From positions 1-28,484 of the forward strand of contig CBFGRV010000038.1 of assembly GCA_965651265.1 (NCBI GenBank): 28,484 nucleotides of DNA. Reading direction: 5' to 3'. The notes beneath the pieces were generated by a model that saw only the letters and a list, made by a program, of their open reading frames with translations, made no database searches and was not told the DNA's origin. Below are positions 1 to 8,790 of the stretch, piece after piece. Each line of letters starts with the position of its first letter. Within the stretch, counting starts at the first letter, position 1. Made by a program: the position numbers and the translations under genes. Source of the DNA: CBFGRV01 sp965651265. Its GTDB lineage: Bacteria > Bacteroidota > Rhodothermia > Rhodothermales > VXPQ01.

Positions 1-1070
1 AGGTCGGAGATCTTGGGGAGATCCCGCAGCACGGGGATCTCTTCGGCCTGCAGCTCGCCGTTTTCGTCTCGATGGAAGTGCACCCGGGCGATGGAGCCGC
101 GCGTCCACCGCTCGCCGGGACCGTAGAACGACACGAACAGGTCGCCGGCAGTGCCGTCGAAGTCGTTGGAGGCCGGATTGAACGTCATTCCCGAGGGCGC
201 GACGTCGCTGAGCAATTCGAGGAACGCCGCCGTGACGTCCGACCTTCCGTACTTTTGCGGATTGTGCCCGTAGAAGGCGCCGGGCGTCGCCAGGTTCAGC
301 TCCTCGTTCGCATTGCCGCTTCCCTGGTTGTCGAGGAAGAAGAGGTTGCCTTCGTCGTCGAAGATCATCGCCGGCACGGATCGAAGCCCCGTGGCGATGC
401 GCTCCACCGCGCTTCCGTCGGGAGCGATGCGGAGCAGCGCGCCACGCCACCCCTCCGGATCGGGGGCGGCGCCCGCATTCCAGGAGTCCGTCGCCAGCGC
501 GGCGTAGAGTGAGCCATCCGGCCCGAACGTAAGCCCCGACGTCCATTCGTACGGGTGCTCGCTGTGCGGTAGATTCCCCAGGAAGGTGTAGCTCGTGTCC
601 GCCTGGCCGTTGCCGTCCCGGTCGGAATAGACGCGGATCTCCTGCGCCGTCCCCACGAACAGCTCGTCTCCCCGAAAAGCCAGGCCGGCCGGCGAGCGCA
701 GCCCATCCGCCCGAACGTCGTGATACAGGCGCGCCTCATCCTCCAGCCCGTCGCCGTCCGTGTCGCGCAGGGAGTAGATCTCGCCGGTGTGGTTCGCGAC
801 GTACATCAGGTCGTCCGGCCCACGAACGACCTGCGCCGGATTCCAGATGGTGACGCCGCTGTGGATCGGAAGCTTCACGATGCGGTAACGCCCGAACACG
901 CGGACGCCGGCCTCGGTGTGGCGGGCGAGCACCGCTGAGGACACCATGTGCGGCTGGGAGGTCGGGTATCCTCCACATCCGAAATAAAGTAGCGTGCCGC
1001 CGAGCAGGAGGAGGTTGGTGAGAATGAGGGCTACCGGCCGGATGGAGCGGGAGTGCGAGTCGTGGCGCAT
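1..1070 (-). CDS. PQQ-dependent sugar dehydrogenase-like lipoprotein, 3'-truncated by window edge
   Basis: An open frame runs without a stop from the ATG at 1070-1068 to the window edge (356 codons); the C-terminus lies outside. The N-terminus has a basic n-region (MRHDSHSRSIRP), a hydrophobic stretch and a Cys at about residue 32 (LLYFGC), which suggests a lipoprotein exported through Sec. The rest looks like a six-bladed beta-propeller of the glucose/sorbosone dehydrogenase family: repeated 'GPDGSLYAAL', 'DDEGNLFFLDN' and 'TSGLTFGPDG' blade motifs, calcium-binding-like DTDGDG and DRDGNG loops, and 'NEELNLATPGAFYGHNPQKYG'. Such proteins oxidise sugars with PQQ, or are non-catalytic relatives; the sequence here cannot separate the two. 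The 202 bp between it and the amidohydrolase gene (1071-1272) hold no gene, so it probably has its own promoter. Family call firm, activity unproven. Confidence 0.8.
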   Translation of the reverse strand, partial: MRHDSHSRSIRPVALILTNLLLLGGTLLYFGCGGYPTSQPHMVSSAVLARHTEAGVRVFGRYRIVKLPIHSGVTIWNPAQVVRGPDDLMYVANHTGEIYSLRDTDGDGLEDEARLYHDVRADGLRSPAGLAFRGDELFVGTAQEIRVYSDRDGNGQADTSYTFLGNLPHSEHPYEWTSGLTFGPDGSLYAALATDSWNAGAAPDPEGWRGALLRIAPDGSAVERIATGLRSVPAMIFDDEGNLFFLDNQGSGNANEELNLATPGAFYGHNPQKYGRSDVTAAFLELLSDVAPSGMTFNPASNDFDGTAGDLFVSFYGPGERWTRGSIARVHFHRDENGELQAEEIPVLRDLPKISD

Positions 1071-1272
1071 GGGCAAGCAGATAGGTGGTGCAAAGTGGCA
1101 ATCTGCCATCCACGCACTCACTCCAGTCGGATGGAGGCACCATCGCCTGAGCACGCTCGCGTGTGCCGGAAATGTAAGCGAATCGTGGCGACCCCGAAAG
1201 TGGCGCGTCCCAGAAGTCGCGAGCCTTAGACGCCGAGAGCCTCAAACGTCAAGTGACTCAAAGTAGGCACCC

Positions 1273-2271
1273 TCACAAAAGCAGCCGCTCGGCGTTTTCG
1301 ACGTAGATTCGCCGCAACACGTCGGGCGGAAGCCCCAGCGCCCGAACGCGGATCGGGTCGATGAATTTGTCCTGTACCTCCACCACATCCTCGCCCGCCA
1401 GATACGCATGGTGGCTCGCGAGAAGCTCCTCGTAGCGCCGTCGAAATTCGGCCTCGTCGAGGGGTGCGCCGGGAGGAGCATCCTGAATTACGTCCGTGCC
1501 GTACAGGATTCGATCGGCGTACCGCACGAAGAATTCGCGCACCTTGTCGGAGGGCTGGATGAAGAGATCGCAGAAGCGCTCGGCGGTGTCGACGAAGAAG
1601 TTCGGATACCGGTCGAGCCGCGCGGCGACCTCCGCCACGTCGTGCTCCGTGCTGCCCAGATGCGCGCCGATGATTCGCAGAGACGGATTCTTCGCGATCC
1701 ACCGATCCCGCGCCTCGATCAGGCTCTCCCAGGACGGAAGGTCCGTCCGCCCGAGCAGATGGTGCCCGGGATGATCGCGATAGAACTGGAAATGCGGGCT
1801 CCGTTCGTCCAACGGCTGCCACGCAGCCCGGGGCTCGGCAATGTGGGCGATCACGGGAATGTCCTCATCCGCCAGGAATTGCCAGATCGGGGTGAAGGCA
1901 TCATCATCCACCTGAAGATACCGTCCTGTGGCATCCCGCACGCCGAGTCCGAGATCCTTCCAGACCTTGACCACAGCGGCCCCTTGATCGAGATGTCTTG
2001 CGAGCTGCGCGATCACGGCGTCGGCGCCCGGACCGTGGACAACCTCCTCCGGATCGAACGTCGTGCAGAGTACGACGCTGTCTGGATGAGCCTCCTTCAG
2101 CGCCAGCATGGCGTGCCAGCGCGCGTCGACAGGCTCCTTGAAGAAGCCCTTCCCGGTGATGTTCACGACCACGACCCGGAGGTCAAGCTCGTGCAACATC
2201 GGACCGAGAAAGTCTCGGCCGTAGAACAGATGCGTATGCGCGTCGATTCTGGGTGGATCGACCGGCATCAT
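1273..2271 (-). CDS. amidohydrolase-family metal-dependent hydrolase (PF04909-like)
   Basis: The 332-residue protein has no signal peptide and should be a cytoplasmic TIM-barrel hydrolase. Visible metal or catalytic motifs in order are DAHTHLF (HxH at 12-14), a Lys-rich strand KVWKDLG (about 102-108), HIAEP (His143), GAHLG (His204) and YGTD (Asp260). This fits the amidohydrolase_2 group, which contains decarboxylases, lactonases and other C-N or C-C hydrolases, so the substrate cannot be read from sequence. It is the last gene of the minus-strand sugar cluster and its start overlaps the symporter stop by 4 bases (ATGA), implying translational coupling. By context it acts on an acetylated or lactone intermediate of the same pathway; a role as the missing amino-sugar deacetylase is only a hypothesis, since canonical NagA/AgaA belong to another branch of the superfamily. 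Confidence 0.85.
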   Translation of the reverse strand: MMPVDPPRIDAHTHLFYGRDFLGPMLHELDLRVVVVNITGKGFFKEPVDARWHAMLALKEAHPDSVVLCTTFDPEEVVHGPGADAVIAQLARHLDQGAAVVKVWKDLGLGVRDATGRYLQVDDDAFTPIWQFLADEDIPVIAHIAEPRAAWQPLDERSPHFQFYRDHPGHHLLGRTDLPSWESLIEARDRWIAKNPSLRIIGAHLGSTEHDVAEVAARLDRYPNFFVDTAERFCDLFIQPSDKVREFFVRYADRILYGTDVIQDAPPGAPLDEAEFRRRYEELLASHHAYLAGEDVVEVQDKFIDPIRVRALGLPPDVLRRIYVENAERLLL

Positions 2272-4076
2272 CTAGGCTGTTCCTGCAGCTCGGAGTTCGC
2301 GAACGAAAGTCGCGGCCAGATCTTCATCATCCCGAAACCGGAGGCTGCCGCGGCAAAGAACAGCAGGAGGGCCAGTCCGACCCGCCCATAGATGGCATAC
2401 CCCGTTCCGAAGAGGATACTGTAGACGAACACGGATCCGAGCGTCGCGGCGAGCAGGCCCCAGGGCAGATCCCACGGCGGAGCCCCCTCATCGAGATCCA
2501 GGCCTTGCGCGGCAGCCCTGTCTACTACCGGCTTCCATCCGGGGCCGCCCGGCTGCACGCGCTGGTAGAACTGGAAGAGCACGTCGTCGGACGTCGGGCG
2601 GGTGACAAACGCCACCAGCACCCAGGATGCCGTCGTGATGGAGACGCCCACCACCAGGTTCAGCCACTCGGGCAGATCCCAGGGACCCGCCTGCAGCAGC
2701 ATCGCCACCGCGAAGGAGACGATCATCGCCGTCAACTCCGCGGCCGCGTTCACCCGCCACCAGAACCACCGCAGCAGGAAGACGAGCCCCGTTCCGGCAC
2801 CGATCAGCACGATGATGTGGAAGATTTGCAGCGCGCTCTCGAGCACGAGGGCCAGCACACAGGCGATCACCATCAGGATAACCGTCGAGAGTCGCCCGAT
2901 CCACACGAGTTCCTTCTGTGAGGCGTCCGGCTTCACGAACCGCGCGTAGAGGTCGTTCACTATGATCGACGATCCCCAGTTGACCTGGGTGGACATCGTG
3001 GACATGTACGCGGCGGCGAGCGAGGTCACTACCAGGCCTAGCAGCCCGGCGGGCAGGTAGGTCAGCATGGCCGGGTAGGCAAGGTCGTTCTGCACCACCT
3101 GCTCGGGTATGTCCGGGAAGGCCGCCCGAAGCGCCTCCAGATCCGGAAAGATGATCAGCGAGGCCAGCGCCACGATGATCCACGGCCACGGGCGAAGCGC
3201 GTAGTGCATTCCCTGGAAGAAGAGCGTCGCGCCGACGGCGTGCTTCTCGTTCCTGGCCGCCAGCATGCGCTGCACGATGTAGCCCCCGCCGCCCGGCTCC
3301 GCGCCCGGGTAGTACGCGGCCCACCACTGGATCGCGATCGGAATGATGAACACGGGCACGATGTGCTCCCATCCGAACTCCTCGACGGACGGGAAGAAGG
3401 CGAGGTGCTTCTGCACGCTCGGATGTGCGATCAGCGAACCGAGCCCGCCGATGTCGGGAAGGGTCGTCAGGTACCAGGCCGCGGCGATCGAGCCGATCAT
3501 CGCGACGGCGAACTGGAAGAGGTCGGTCAGGAGGACGCCCGTGAGCCCGCCTGCGGCGCTGTACACCATTACGATGGTGGCGGCCACGACAACCGTTTGC
3601 AGCGGCGTGGCGCCGATCATCACGCCCGCAATCTTGATCGCCGCGAGCGTGACCGCCGCCATGGTCAGCACGTTGAAGATGACACCCAGGTACGCCGCGC
3701 GGAAACCCCGCAGGAAGGCCGCCAGCTTACCCGAGTAGCGAAGCTCGTAGAACTCGACGTCCGTGAACACGCCCGAACGCCTCCACAACTTGGCGTACAG
3801 GAATACGGTCAGCATGCCCGTCAGCAGGAAGGCCCACCACGTCCAGTTGCCGAGCACGCCGTTCGTGCGAACGATGTCGGCCACCAGGTTCGGGGTGTCC
3901 GTGGAGAAGGTTGTCGCCACCATCGAGACGCCCAGCAGCCACCACGGCATACGCCGCCCGCCGAGGAAGAACGTGTTGAAGTCCCTGCCTGCGGTCCGGG
4001 AGGCGGCCAACCCGATGAGCATGGCGAGTACGAAGTACCCGCCCATAAGGACCCAGTCGAGAACCGCTAGCTGCAT
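2268..4076 (-). CDS. sodium:solute symporter (SSS family), probable sugar/amino-sugar importer
   Basis: The 602-residue polytopic membrane protein carries the features of the SSS/SGLT family: an N-terminal helix followed by FFLGGRRMPWW and SMVATTFSTDTP (about 37-62), the family signature GGLTGVLLTDLFQF (176-189), and the helix with the sodium-site serines, AAYMSTMSTQVNWGSS (355-370). About 13-15 membrane segments are apparent. The length is slightly above the bacterial average because of a C-terminal loop and two further helices. Members couple sodium influx to uptake of unphosphorylated sugars. In this locus it would import the monosaccharide released outside the cytoplasm, which explains why no PTS genes are present. 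It lies 22 bp after the aldolase gene and overlaps the amidohydrolase gene. Substrate (GalNAc or galactosamine) is inferred from neighbours only. Confidence 0.92.
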   Translation of the reverse strand: MQLAVLDWVLMGGYFVLAMLIGLAASRTAGRDFNTFFLGGRRMPWWLLGVSMVATTFSTDTPNLVADIVRTNGVLGNWTWWAFLLTGMLTVFLYAKLWRRSGVFTDVEFYELRYSGKLAAFLRGFRAAYLGVIFNVLTMAAVTLAAIKIAGVMIGATPLQTVVVAATIVMVYSAAGGLTGVLLTDLFQFAVAMIGSIAAAWYLTTLPDIGGLGSLIAHPSVQKHLAFFPSVEEFGWEHIVPVFIIPIAIQWWAAYYPGAEPGGGGYIVQRMLAARNEKHAVGATLFFQGMHYALRPWPWIIVALASLIIFPDLEALRAAFPDIPEQVVQNDLAYPAMLTYLPAGLLGLVVTSLAAAYMSTMSTQVNWGSSIIVNDLYARFVKPDASQKELVWIGRLSTVILMVIACVLALVLESALQIFHIIVLIGAGTGLVFLLRWFWWRVNAAAELTAMIVSFAVAMLLQAGPWDLPEWLNLVVGVSITTASWVLVAFVTRPTSDDVLFQFYQRVQPGGPGWKPVVDRAAAQGLDLDEGAPPWDLPWGLLAATLGSVFVYSILFGTGYAIYGRVGLALLLFFAAAASGFGMMKIWPRLSFANSELQEQPR

Positions 4077-4098
4077 GCGTCAGAAGGGTTTATGAGGC

Positions 4099-5151
4099 TC
4101 ATTGCGCCGTCGCGTGGGTCAGGCGCTCGTGCCAGGGCCTCGCGCTCGCGTTCGCGTCGCGGATCTTGATGAACTGCCTGCACGCGTGGTCTCGTGCGAA
4201 GTCTTGCATCGAAGGTTCATCGGGCAGATAGTCGACCAATCTCTTCCACACGGCGCGCCCGCACAGGAATCCGCTGGCTCCCGCATCGTTCGCGATTTTG
4301 ACGTTCTCGATGAACTCATCCGGCTCAACGCCCGCGCTGAGGATGACCCACGGGGCCGAGGCCGCTCTGTCTATTTCGCGACAGGAGGCCTCGACCTCCT
4401 CCATCGTGAAGAGAACCGTTCCCGCGGCGAAGCGAGCATCCTGAAAAGCGTCCGCATGCTTCAGGTCGGCCGGAAATTGCACCTTGAAAAGATCAACGCC
4501 GTACTCCGGGTCGCTGTAGGTCCGCACGCCGTCCAGAACGAACGCGGGCTTTTGCCGAAGGTACTCTGGCGACGAGGTCGACTCTCCCAGTCCATACGTG
4601 ACGATCTCGAGGATGAACGGCACGCCGGCCGCGCGGCACTCCTCCCCGACCGAGCGCACGATCGCCCGCTGGTGCCGGCCGGTCTCTTCGGATACATCCG
4701 GATGATGCCATATGAGCAGCTTCACTGCGTCCGCGCCGGCTGTGACGGCATCGCTCACGGCGAAGTCGTCCAGCAGGTGCGAGCGGCGCTCTACCCCGCC
4801 GACCCGCTCGTAGCCGGAGACCTCCACCGCCAGGATCAGCCCCACGCCGGCGGGCATAGATTCGAGGGCATGGGGGTAGCCGTAGATCGGATCGAGCAGC
4901 AACGCCGTCGCCTGCGGTGCGATGTGGCTCGCGACAACCCGCTTTATGAGCTGGAGGGCCTGGGATTGACCGGCGATATCGAGGCCTTCGCCCAGCATCT
5001 TCTTGAGCGACGTGCGCTGATCAACCGCCAGCATCGAGAATCGCCCATCCGAATCAGCGAGACGTGAGAGGCGCCGGCGCTTGCCGGCTTCCGGGAAGGT
5101 AAGATCGTGTACGATGTGCGCGGTCGAAGTCAGTCCGAGATGTGAGTCCAT
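4099..5151 (-). CDS. LacD-type class I aldolase (tagatose-1,6-bisphosphate aldolase-like)
   Basis: The 350-residue cytoplasmic protein matches the LacD/YihT group of class I (Schiff-base) TIM-barrel aldolases. Motifs include FSMLAVDQRTSLKKML (38-53), LLLDPIYGYP (84-93), ADAVKLLIWHHPD (140-152), FILEIVTYG (179-187) and DLFKVQFPADLK (220-231). Lys223 of the last motif is in the position of the Schiff-base lysine of LacD. The reaction expected is cleavage of tagatose-1,6-bisphosphate to dihydroxyacetone phosphate and glyceraldehyde-3-phosphate; a sulfofructose-phosphate aldolase (YihT-like) role is the main alternative. It sits between the GatZ/KbaZ-like gene (47 bp upstream) and the symporter. 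AgaS and a PfkB kinase in the same run favour the tagatose route. ATG at 5151 has only a weak ribosome site, as usual in this window. Confidence 0.85.
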   Translation of the reverse strand: MDSHLGLTSTAHIVHDLTFPEAGKRRRLSRLADSDGRFSMLAVDQRTSLKKMLGEGLDIAGQSQALQLIKRVVASHIAPQATALLLDPIYGYPHALESMPAGVGLILAVEVSGYERVGGVERRSHLLDDFAVSDAVTAGADAVKLLIWHHPDVSEETGRHQRAIVRSVGEECRAAGVPFILEIVTYGLGESTSSPEYLRQKPAFVLDGVRTYSDPEYGVDLFKVQFPADLKHADAFQDARFAAGTVLFTMEEVEASCREIDRAASAPWVILSAGVEPDEFIENVKIANDAGASGFLCGRAVWKRLVDYLPDEPSMQDFARDHACRQFIKIRDANASARPWHERLTHATAQ

Positions 5152-5198
5152 ATGTACATCCAGAGCGTGAACAGATTCGCGATCGCCATGGCGAGCTA

Positions 5199-6443
5199 TC
5201 AGCCGTACGCCTGCTTGCGAAAGCCGATCAGGTTGAAATGGTGATAGTAGTGGAGGATGGAGGTCTTGATCCGCCAGATGATGAAGGCATCCGCATCACG
5301 ATAATCGGCCAAATTCCCGTAGAGGCGGCCACGGGCCTCCACGACACCGGGCTCGGTCCAGACGTACCGGCACCCGGTCCGGATCAGCCACCGCCTCCGA
5401 TTCTCGCTGAGCTCGTCGAAGCGCTTGTCACGCTCTTCCAGATGGAGCCATTTTCGCCAGCGATTGCTCGCCAGGACGGCATCCTCCAGAGCGTTCCGAA
5501 GTCCTGAATCCATGCCGAGTCGCTGTTCGAGCGCGGCGAGGTCCATCAGGGCGTCATACTCTACCTCCGTGAACTCCGGACCCACGTTCGCGCCGCCCAT
5601 TCCCGAGAGGGGGTACTCCTCCGGATGATCTACCCTGTCGGAGTAATGCCCCTTAATGAGCGCGCCGTAAGGCCTGACCTTCTCGGTGAGCGTCCTGGCC
5701 ATCTCCGGATCGAAAAAGGTCGTGTGCAGGTCCGTCCCCACCTTACCCACCACGAACGCGGGCCAGGCGTGCCCGAGGCCGCGCTCTTTCAGGCCGCGGT
5801 CGAGGCCATGTAGGAATTGATCGAAGGTGGTGAGGTTGGCCAGCCCACCGTGGACTTCCTCCGTCCCGACCTCATAGCTGATGGGTGGGTGATTGCGCGC
5901 GCGCAGGTAGTCTTCCGCATGCTCGATGAGATCCAGCGTCCGCTCGATGACGAGTTCCACCGGGATGGGCTCATCCTCGGGGAGCGTACGGTCGACCGTC
6001 GGATCGATGTGCAGCAGCGCGTAACCCGCATCGATGCAGGCCTCGATGGAGGTCTTCACGGCGCTCATGGTGTCCTCCAGACTGAGACCGTCTTGCGCGT
6101 GCCGGTCCTTTAGCCACGGTCCTCCGTGATCCAGGCAGACGAAGACGGGCGCCTTGAGCCCGATGCGCTCGGATTCGGTGCGGACGAATTCGGTGAGGCC
6201 GGCGGGTGTCCAGCCGGTGTATCCGCCGTCGAGGTCGACTTGATTGAGCGTGGCGGCCAGGAGAAGGGGGGCATCGGCCTCTTGAGCTGCCTGCAGCGCC
6301 GCCCGTGCTACCGCCTCGGAGTTCGGACAGACGGCCAGCAGCGTAACTCGATTTGCGTACCTGTCGATTAGCAACCGAATGAGCCGTTTTATCTCGGGCA
6401 CGGCGGCGGTCGTGCCGGGAGCGAGCGATTCGAGAAGCTTCAT
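5199..6443 (-). CDS. GatZ/KbaZ-family protein (class II tagatose-bisphosphate aldolase non-catalytic subunit or sugar-phosphate 4-epimerase)
   Basis: The 414-residue protein belongs to the GatZ_KbaZ-like family (PF08013): NQVDLDGGYTG (67-77), CLDHGGP (103-109), HIDPT (145-149), YEVGTEEVHGG (190-200), VGKVGTDLHTTF, and the typical C-terminal WRIKTSILHYYHHFNL. In enterobacteria GatZ/KbaZ is a chaperone-like partner of the zinc aldolase GatY/KbaY. No GatY/KbaY is encoded in this window, and a class I aldolase gene follows directly. Family members without a Y subunit have been characterised as 4-epimerases acting on tagatose/fructose-type sugars or their phosphates, so a stand-alone epimerase role is plausible. 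It lies 17 bp after agaS and so is co-transcribed. The family call is firm; which of the two roles applies is open. Confidence 0.88.
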   Translation of the reverse strand: MKLLESLAPGTTAAVPEIKRLIRLLIDRYANRVTLLAVCPNSEAVARAALQAAQEADAPLLLAATLNQVDLDGGYTGWTPAGLTEFVRTESERIGLKAPVFVCLDHGGPWLKDRHAQDGLSLEDTMSAVKTSIEACIDAGYALLHIDPTVDRTLPEDEPIPVELVIERTLDLIEHAEDYLRARNHPPISYEVGTEEVHGGLANLTTFDQFLHGLDRGLKERGLGHAWPAFVVGKVGTDLHTTFFDPEMARTLTEKVRPYGALIKGHYSDRVDHPEEYPLSGMGGANVGPEFTEVEYDALMDLAALEQRLGMDSGLRNALEDAVLASNRWRKWLHLEERDKRFDELSENRRRWLIRTGCRYVWTEPGVVEARGRLYGNLADYRDADAFIIWRIKTSILHYYHHFNLIGFRKQAYG

Positions 6444-6460
6444 ACGGTACTCAGTCCGGT

Positions 6461-7726
6461 TTACACGCTTTCGTAAATGCGCACGCCTTCGACCGTGCGG
6501 CTGTAGAGCGCCTTGTCGACGGACGGATCGTCCACGTTCAGCGAGCGCCGTTGAGAGGCGAACAATCCGAACAGTTGACCGAAAACGACCGCCAGGTTCG
6601 CCTGCAGTAGCGGGGGGATGCGATGTATCCGTCCGGCATCGTACGTGAACTGGTGAATGGAATCGTTCAGGCGGACGTCGGGCTCGTGATCGCTCAGGAC
6701 TACCGTACGCACGCCCATATCCTCGAAGGCATCCTGATACTGGGTGATCACGTCGAGCTCGTATCGCCGGGCCCTTTCGTTGGAGGATAGATAAAAGGCG
6801 ACCATCGATTCCGCATCTACTGCGGAGATTGGGCCGTGACGGAATGCCAGTGTATCCTCCCCTTTGCCGATCATCTCCCCGATCGTCAGCTCCTGCACCT
6901 TGAGGGCGGATTCAATCGCCGCGCCGAACAGGTCACCGTTCCCCAGATAGAAGGCCCGAGAGAGCGTCGGATCGGCCAGCTCCCGGATCCGATCCGCATA
7001 CTCATGCATCAGATACTCAGCGGCCTCCGCCAGCCGGTCGACGACATCCACGACCCGATCCATATCCTCCAGGAAGGCGACGGCCTGCGAGGCGAGCAGC
7101 ATGTTGCTGAAGGAGCTCGTCATGGCGAGACCGCGATCATTGCAGGCATCGTCCAGGATGATCGGAAAGATGCGTTCCGGATCGCTGCGGGCGCATTCGG
7201 CCAGTGCGCCCTCTCGATTGCACGTAATCACCACGTGCCGCACGTGATCGGGGTAATCGCGCAGCGCGCGTTTCAACACGGTCACGCTCTCGGGGCTGTT
7301 GCCCGATCGTCCTACATGAAACTGGACGATCTGCTCGCCGCTCAGATAGAAGGTGTCCGGATCGGCAAGGAGGCGTGTCGATGGCCAGTTGCCGCAGGGC
7401 ACGCGAAGCTGCCTGCGCAGCAGGTCGACGACCGACAGGCCGACGTAGTCCGAGCTTCCAGCACCGGTGAAGATCACGGCTGACGGGCAGCGGCCGCTGA
7501 AGAGGCCTGCATCGGACAGAAATCCCCGCAGGTCGGGGGCGAGCTCCCGCATCATGCGAGCCGTCGTCCTCCAGAGGAACGGCTGCTGGGCGATTTCGCG
7601 CGGCGTGTGGGCGAGTCCGCGCTCCGGATCGGGGTCGCGAAGCAGCTCGTACAGCGCGCCGCCTCGCGACGAGCGCTCACGAAGGTAGGCGCTCAGGCCC
7701 GGTGGCGAATCGTTGGTTGGATACAT
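6461..7726 (-). CDS. agaS: SIS-domain sugar-phosphate deaminase/isomerase, AgaS type
   Basis: The 421-residue cytoplasmic enzyme has two SIS domains. The first shows VIFTGAGSSDYVG (84-96), GRSGNSPES (139-147) and VITCNREGALA (166-176); the second shows LGNGDLFGAAIESALKVQEL and GKGEDTLAFRHGP (about residues 258-297). These are the hallmarks of AgaS, which deaminates galactosamine-6-phosphate to tagatose-6-phosphate, the committed step of the GalNAc/galactosamine branch. Relatives include GlmS isomerase domains and FrlB-type deglycases, but the length and 'SGNSPES...TCN.EG.L' spacing favour AgaS. The residue before R in the first phosphate loop is Gly rather than the more common Ser. It lies 58 bp after the kinase gene and 17 bp before the GatZ/KbaZ gene. 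Confidence 0.88.
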   Translation of the reverse strand: MYPTNDSPPGLSAYLRERSSRGGALYELLRDPDPERGLAHTPREIAQQPFLWRTTARMMRELAPDLRGFLSDAGLFSGRCPSAVIFTGAGSSDYVGLSVVDLLRRQLRVPCGNWPSTRLLADPDTFYLSGEQIVQFHVGRSGNSPESVTVLKRALRDYPDHVRHVVITCNREGALAECARSDPERIFPIILDDACNDRGLAMTSSFSNMLLASQAVAFLEDMDRVVDVVDRLAEAAEYLMHEYADRIRELADPTLSRAFYLGNGDLFGAAIESALKVQELTIGEMIGKGEDTLAFRHGPISAVDAESMVAFYLSSNERARRYELDVITQYQDAFEDMGVRTVVLSDHEPDVRLNDSIHQFTYDAGRIHRIPPLLQANLAVVFGQLFGLFASQRRSLNVDDPSVDKALYSRTVEGVRIYESV

Positions 7727-7784
7727 TCTATCGAATACAACAGGATGGGCGAACGGACGTTACTCGGCGGGCACTGGAGTCCCT

Positions 7785-8783
7785 CTATCCAGGGGCTGAG
7801 GTTACCCGCGTGTGTGCCTGCCGGACGAACTCGTGGAACCGTTCGGGTGCGTCGAAAGCGCCGGTACCGCCGGCCGCCAGTGTTGAAAAGGCGCCGGCCA
7901 GCATCCCGAAATGGAGGCATTCCTCCATAGGCTTGCCCAGCAGATAGCGCGAGAGAAAACCCGCGTTGAAACTGTCCCCCGCGCCCACGGCGTCAACGGG
8001 CTCCACAGGGATGGCCGGCAGGACGTAGGTTTCGTCTCCGCGGCGTGCGCGGACACCTTCGACCCCGCAAGTGACGACGACGGTTCGGGTACGGCGGCTC
8101 AGCGCCTCGATCGCGCGATCGAGATCAGACTCGCCGGTGATCCATCGAGCTTCGTCTGCATTGGGAAGGAAGACATCCACGTATTCGACGACATCCAACA
8201 CGTCTCTCCACTCCTCAGCCGGATCCCAGTTGGGGTCTAGCGAAGTCGTGAGGCCGAGCTCCCTGGCCTTTTGAAACAGCGCCGAACAGTCGGGCCGGAT
8301 GCCCGATTGCAGATAGAACGAGGACAAGTGCAGGTGGTCGGCGGACTGCAGCACCTCGTCAGGAACGTGCTCGACCGTCAGATGCGCCATCGCGCCTGGA
8401 TAGGTGATAGCTCCTCGTTTATCTCCATACGTGTAGATCGCCGTCAGGCCCGTCGTCAGGTCTGGGACTTCCTTCACGTGGCGGGTGTCCACCCCTCGGG
8501 CCCTCAGGCGGTCGACGCAGAAACGGCCGAAAGGGTCGGCGCCCACCAGCCCGACGAACGCCACGTTGACGCCGATGGCACTCGCATTGGCGGCGAGGAT
8601 CGCCGACGAGCTCCCCAGAGTCAGCGTCATCCCCTCGGCCGTTCGCTCTTTCTCGAGTTCGGGCAATGCGGAGACCTGCTCGAGGATGAGATCCACGTTG
8701 AGCTCGCCTATCACGAGGAGAAGCGGCTGCGGGCTCCCCGGGTCGGCTTCAGGCGCGAACATAGCTTCGAACTCTGGCAGCAT
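7785..8783 (-). CDS. PfkB-family carbohydrate kinase (ribokinase superfamily)
   Basis: The 332-residue cytoplasmic kinase has the PfkB layout: N-terminal strand LLLVIGELNVDLIL (21-34), the substrate-side TLGSSSAILAANASAIG (55-71), AFVGLVGADPFGRF (75-88), SLDPNWDP (181-188), LPNADEA (206-212), and the C-terminal signature DAVGAGDSFNAGF (264-276) with Asp270 as the catalytic base. The first motif is preceded by about 20 residues that could be extra N-terminus; Met8 is an alternative start. It is the only kinase in the cluster, so it must phosphorylate either the incoming amino sugar or tagatose-6-phosphate. It follows the DeoR gene with a 74-bp gap that carries a candidate operator (8791-8850), so a promoter probably lies directly before it. 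Confidence 0.88.
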   Translation of the reverse strand: MLPEFEAMFAPEADPGSPQPLLLVIGELNVDLILEQVSALPELEKERTAEGMTLTLGSSSAILAANASAIGVNVAFVGLVGADPFGRFCVDRLRARGVDTRHVKEVPDLTTGLTAIYTYGDKRGAITYPGAMAHLTVEHVPDEVLQSADHLHLSSFYLQSGIRPDCSALFQKARELGLTTSLDPNWDPAEEWRDVLDVVEYVDVFLPNADEARWITGESDLDRAIEALSRRTRTVVVTCGVEGVRARRGDETYVLPAIPVEPVDAVGAGDSFNAGFLSRYLLGKPMEECLHFGMLAGAFSTLAAGGTGAFDAPERFHEFVRQAHTRVTSAPG

Positions 8784-8790
8784 GCGTGTG

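Noticed and set aside
1140..1180. Imperfect inverted repeat GCACGC/GCGTGTGC between the amidohydrolase and PQQ-type genes
   Set aside because: The stem is short with a bulge and there is no T-run; not enough to call a terminator.
736..1245. Minus-strand open frame upstream of and overlapping the PQQ-type gene
   Set aside because: It is the +1 frame of the real gene; the translation is Arg/His/Pro-rich without family features, and the true frame has propeller motifs throughout.
1408..2391. Plus-strand open frame of 327 codons opposite the amidohydrolase and symporter genes
   Set aside because: No family features; the minus-strand frames carry clear catalytic and membrane motifs.
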